A stretch of 16,353 nucleotides of DNA, taken from an uncultured bacterium (GTDB lineage: Bacteria; Actinomycetota; Actinomycetes; S36-B12). Each line of letters starts with the position of its first letter. The stretch's first letter is position 1. Below the pieces are notes generated by a model. It was not told the origin of the DNA. It made no database searches and worked only from the letters and a program-made list of their open reading frames with translations. Below are positions 14,027 to 16,353 of the stretch, one piece after another. The stretch is from NCBI GenBank assembly GCA_903908025.1, contig CAIVQM010000257.1, positions 1 through 16,353 on the forward strand. Direction: 5' to 3'. A program made the position numbers and the translations under genes.

Positions 14027-14032
14027 ACAGTA
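14027..14032 (-). promoter_or_regulatory. -10 element of a likely leaderless promoter for the histidine phosphatase
   Basis: TACTGT on the minus strand, exactly 6 nt before the ATG at 14020, with no ribosome-binding site between. The -35 region is not recognisable. Confidence 0.45.
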
Positions 14033-14085
14033 GGTCACTGTGCGCACGGTCCCTCACGGATTTCATGATTGACGATGTTGGCCCG

Positions 14086-14217
14086 TACACTCAAAAAGTC
14101 GCTGCGTTGCAGTGGCACCTCATCAGGCGCTCAGTGCGCCGCTCGCGAGTCTTGCTCGTGACCGAACGTGGGTCGCACATTCGAGACGCGCTTGTCGTCA
14201 CGAATGGTCGTTTACTC
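14086..14217 (+). promoter_or_regulatory. Possible promoter and leader of the DEAD-box helicase gene
   Basis: TACACT (14086-14091) is a TANNNT -10 candidate that would start an mRNA about 14098, leaving a leader of about 120 nt. The nearby TTGACG (14069) is only 11 nt away, too close for a normal -35. The leader holds small hairpins GGCGC-TCAGT-GCGCC (14126-14140) and GCGAG-TCTTG-CTCGT (14145-14159). Long structured leaders are known for some bacterial RNA helicase genes, where they serve autoregulation or cold response. No strong Shine-Dalgarno sequence precedes the ATG at 14218. Confidence 0.3.
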
Positions 14218-15516
14218 ATGCATGCCGTGCCCACTTTCGCCGAACTCGGCGTCACTCCCGTTCTCATCCCCGCGCTAGCGCGCGGTGGCATTGCCGAGCC
14301 CTTCCCCATCCAGGTCGCGACCCTGCCCGATGCCATCGCCGGCCGCGACATCCTGGGACGAGGCCAGACCGGATCCGGCAAGACGCTCGCCTTCGGACTG
14401 GGCGTCCTGACGCGGCTCACCGGACGCGTCGCAGAGACGAAGCGCCCGCTGGGCCTCGTGCTCGTGCCGACGCGCGAACTGGCCATGCAGGTCAGCGACA
14501 CCCTCAGCCCCCTCGCGCACTCGGCCGGCCTCAAGGTCCGGCTCATCGCCGGCGGGATGCCATACGCCAAGCAGATCCGCAGCCTCGAGCGCGGTGTCAC
14601 GGTCGTCGTGGCGACGCCGGGTCGGCTCGTTGACCTGGTCAACCGCGGTGACCTGGACTTGTCCGAGGTCGAGATCACCGTTCTCGACGAGGCTGACCAG
14701 ATGGCTGACATGGGATTCATGCCCATCGTCCGCGAGATCCTCGATATGACGAAGCCCCATGGTCAGCGGCTGCTCTTCAGCGCGACGCTCGACGGTGACG
14801 TCGACACCCTCGTTCGCAAGTACCTGCGCAATCCCGCGACGCATTCCATTGCTCCGGTTCACGCGCAGATCGACACGATGGACCATCACCTGCTCCTCGT
14901 ACACCCGGCCGACAAGGACGAGGTCACGGCGCAGATTGCCGCTCGCGACGGTCGCACCATCTTCTTCGTTCGCACGCAGGCGGGTGTCGATCGGCTGGCC
15001 GACCACATTGCCGCACAGGGCGTCGCCGTGGGTGCACTGCATGGTGGCAAGTCGCAGGCGGTTCGTACGAAGACGCTCGAGGCTTTCCGCAAGGGCGACA
15101 CCCTTGCGCTCGTCGCCACTGACGTCGCTGCCCGTGGAATCCACGTCGACGGCATCAGCCTGGTCGTGCACGTCGACTCCCCGACCGACCCGAAGGACTA
15201 CCTCCACCGCGCCGGTCGCACGGCTCGCGCTGGTGAGTCGGGAACCGTCGTGACCCTCGCATCGCCGAAGCAGCAGCGGATGGTCTCCTCGCTGACCAAG
15301 CGCGCAGGTGTCGATCCGTATATTGCACGTGTTCGCCCCGGCGACCAGACGCTGTCGGACGTCACCGGCGCTCGCGAGCCCTCGGGTGTCCCGTGGATCG
15401 CGCCGATGTCGAAGGCGACCCGCACAGCGCCGTCGCGCTCCAGCCGCTCGTCGCGTCCGGCTGATGCCTGGAAGTCACGTCGCTCGTCCGGTACCCAGCG
15501 CCACCAGGGCCGCTAG
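14218..15516 (+). CDS. DEAD-box ATP-dependent RNA helicase
   Basis: A 432-residue RNA helicase that unwinds RNA duplexes with ATP, typically in ribosome assembly, mRNA decay or cold adaptation. All motifs are in order: Q motif FPIQ (29-32), I GQTGSGKT (49-56), Ia PTREL (84-88), GG (112-113), Ib TPGR (133-136), II DEAD (157-160), III SAT (188-190), IV IFFVRT (248-253), V TDVAARGIHVDG (301-312) and VI HRAGRTARAG (330-339). The tail (about 398-432) is short, basic and Ser/Arg-rich, suited to RNA contact. The start MHAVPTFAEL at 14218 fits the usual short segment before the Q motif. The frame is open back to 14065, but that extension is Arg/Leu-rich with no homology I recognise. Resembles RhlE-type proteins; exact subfamily unassigned. 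Confidence 0.93.
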   Translation: MHAVPTFAELGVTPVLIPALARGGIAEPFPIQVATLPDAIAGRDILGRGQTGSGKTLAFGLGVLTRLTGRVAETKRPLGLVLVPTRELAMQVSDTLSPLAHSAGLKVRLIAGGMPYAKQIRSLERGVTVVVATPGRLVDLVNRGDLDLSEVEITVLDEADQMADMGFMPIVREILDMTKPHGQRLLFSATLDGDVDTLVRKYLRNPATHSIAPVHAQIDTMDHHLLLVHPADKDEVTAQIAARDGRTIFFVRTQAGVDRLADHIAAQGVAVGALHGGKSQAVRTKTLEAFRKGDTLALVATDVAARGIHVDGISLVVHVDSPTDPKDYLHRAGRTARAGESGTVVTLASPKQQRMVSSLTKRAGVDPYIARVRPGDQTLSDVTGAREPSGVPWIAPMSKATRTAPSRSSRSSRPADAWKSRRSSGTQRHQGR

Positions 15517-15523
15517 CACGCGG

Positions 15524-16228
15524 TCACGCTTCAAGTTCGGGGTGCTCGTCTTCGAGTACCTCTCCTGTTGCGCCGCCCCAGGCACCAGCAGCTCGGAGGC
15601 CATAGCCGACGGACGGCCCGATCAGGAGTGCGAAGAGCACGGTGCCGATTCCGACGGTGCCGCCGAGCAGCCAGCCGACGACAAGCACGGTCGCCTCGAT
15701 GCCGAGGCGCACGGCGCTGATCGGCCAGCCCGTGCGGATGTGGATGCCGGTCATCCAGCCGTCGCGCGGACCGGGCCCGAGGTTCGTCGTGAGGTAGAGG
15801 CCACTGCCGATCCCGATGACGATAATGCCGCCCAGCACCATGAGCAGTCGGACGACGGTGTTGGTGGGAGTTGGCAGCACGTCCACCATGACCTGCAGTG
15901 AGATGGCGATGACCACGGCGTTGCTGATCGTGCCGAGGCCCGGTCGCTCGCGCAACGGGATCCACAGCAGCAGCACGCTGACGGACACGAGGAACGTCGC
16001 GACCCCGATGGAGATCGGGAAGCGCGAGCTCAGGCCCTGGGAGAGCACGGTCCACGGGGCGTTCCCGAGGGTCGCGTCGACGAGCATCGCCTCACCGGTC
16101 CCGAACAGCCACAGTCCGACGAGCAGGATTGCGAAGGTCGATGGCCGGGTGCGCCAGCGTGATGTTGCGCGCCAGCGGGTGACGGGAACGGTGTGCGAAG
16201 GTCGGAGGAATTCCAGACTCGTGCGCAC
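15524..16228 (-). CDS. YczE/YyaS/YitT-type membrane protein
   Basis: A 234-residue integral membrane protein with about five hydrophobic segments (near 32-48, 68-90, 98-116, 127-146 and 165-202). Features typical of YczE-type proteins are an early GEAMLVDATLGNAPWTVL, a mid GLGTISNAVVIA and the signature LGPGPRDGWMTGI (150-162). The C-terminus is acidic (EDEHPELEA). In many genomes yczE sits beside a MocR-type PLP regulator; none is visible in the window. Function unknown, with transport suspected. The GTG at 16228 has a CAGACT hexamer 6 nt upstream, suggesting a leaderless start, although 29 bp separate it from the upstream gene's stop codon, so co-transcription is also possible. The 7-bp gap to the convergent helicase gene holds no terminator. 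Confidence 0.85.
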   Translation of the reverse strand: MRTSLEFLRPSHTVPVTRWRATSRWRTRPSTFAILLVGLWLFGTGEAMLVDATLGNAPWTVLSQGLSSRFPISIGVATFLVSVSVLLLWIPLRERPGLGTISNAVVIAISLQVMVDVLPTPTNTVVRLLMVLGGIIVIGIGSGLYLTTNLGPGPRDGWMTGIHIRTGWPISAVRLGIEATVLVVGWLLGGTVGIGTVLFALLIGPSVGYGLRAAGAWGGATGEVLEDEHPELEA

Positions 16229-16234
16229 GCCAGC

Positions 16235-16240
16235 AGTCTG
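16235..16240 (-). promoter_or_regulatory. Possible degenerate -10 element for the YczE-type gene
   Basis: CAGACT on the minus strand matches TANNNT at positions 2 and 6 only. It is listed because it has the same 6-nt spacing to the start codon seen at three other genes. Confidence 0.25.
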
Positions 16241-16257
16241 TCGGACGTCTGCTGCAG

Positions 16258-16353
16258 CTACGCGGACTGGGGTCGGCGCACGCCGGCCTTGAGGTGCTCC
16301 GTGGCCGCCAGGGACCGACGCTGCCGAGTCTGCGGCAGTTTCGCCTCGGAGAC
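16258..16353 (-). CDS. C-terminal end of an unidentified protein
   Basis: The last 31 codons and TAG stop of a minus-strand gene that enters from the right edge. The frame is open for all of the visible part and reads ...EAKLPQTRQRRSLAATEHLKAGVRRPQSA. It ends 29 bp before the YczE-type start. The tail is basic and helical with no recognisable motif. The other two minus-strand frames are less gene-like, but 96 bases are too few to be certain that this is coding. Confidence 0.5.
   Translation of the reverse strand, partial: VSEAKLPQTRQRRSLAATEHLKAGVRRPQSA

Noticed and set aside
14065..14217. Upstream start for the helicase at 14065 (MIDDVGPYTQK).
   Set aside because: The extra 51 residues have no helicase homology I recognise, and the stretch holds a -10 candidate and hairpins. 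The segment before the Q motif has normal length from 14218.

Overview
This window is a high-GC bacterial chromosome segment that reads as Actinomycetota. GC-ending codons dominate and start codons include GTG and TTG. Several genes have a TANNNT -10 hexamer exactly 6 nt before the start codon, which is the leaderless-mRNA pattern common in this phylum. The gene families present (membrane SpeE-like protein, DUF6421/SDR/threonine aldolase, YdbS/YdbT pair, YczE) fit as well. I cannot name the genus. I saw no tRNA, rRNA, CRISPR array, insertion sequence or phage gene, and no gene-free stretch longer than 300 bases.

Layout. 1-3235 (minus strand): a truncated membrane protein with a spermidine-synthase-like domain, then two secreted proteins, a small acidic calcium-binding-repeat protein and a beta-propeller-like protein. 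The calcium-binding gene has an unusually structured control region. 3320-6735 (minus): a complete thiamine-type ABC importer, thiB-thiP-thiQ, led by a clear TPP riboswitch whose 3' end holds the ribosome-binding site. 6770-7213 (plus): a divergent Lrp/AsnC regulator. 7223-7308: two near-identical long palindromes with centres 60 bp apart; the second abuts a leaderless promoter. 7341-9241 (plus): a two-gene operon of YdbS/YdbT-type membrane proteins with bacterial PH domains.

9254-13106 (minus): a tightly coupled three-gene operon. A 701-residue protein (glutamine-amidotransferase-like N-terminus plus what I take to be DUF6421) is followed by an SDR oxidoreductase and a PLP-dependent threonine-aldolase-type enzyme, with both junctions being 4-bp ATGA overlaps. 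This is the best candidate here for an undescribed pathway. 13207-14020 (minus): a histidine phosphatase resembling sedoheptulose-1,7-bisphosphatase, followed by a 65-residue membrane protein. 14218-15516 (plus): a DEAD-box RNA helicase behind a leader of about 120 nt. 15524-16228 (minus): a YczE-type membrane protein, preceded by the last 31 codons of an unidentified gene.

What works together: the riboswitch and ThiBPQ form a self-contained thiamine uptake unit that should shut off when thiamine pyrophosphate is plentiful. The two YdbS/T proteins probably form one membrane complex. The DUF6421-SDR-aldolase genes are made from one mRNA with coupled translation and so probably serve one pathway, likely involving a beta-hydroxy amino acid or related carbonyl compound, though the substrate is unknown.
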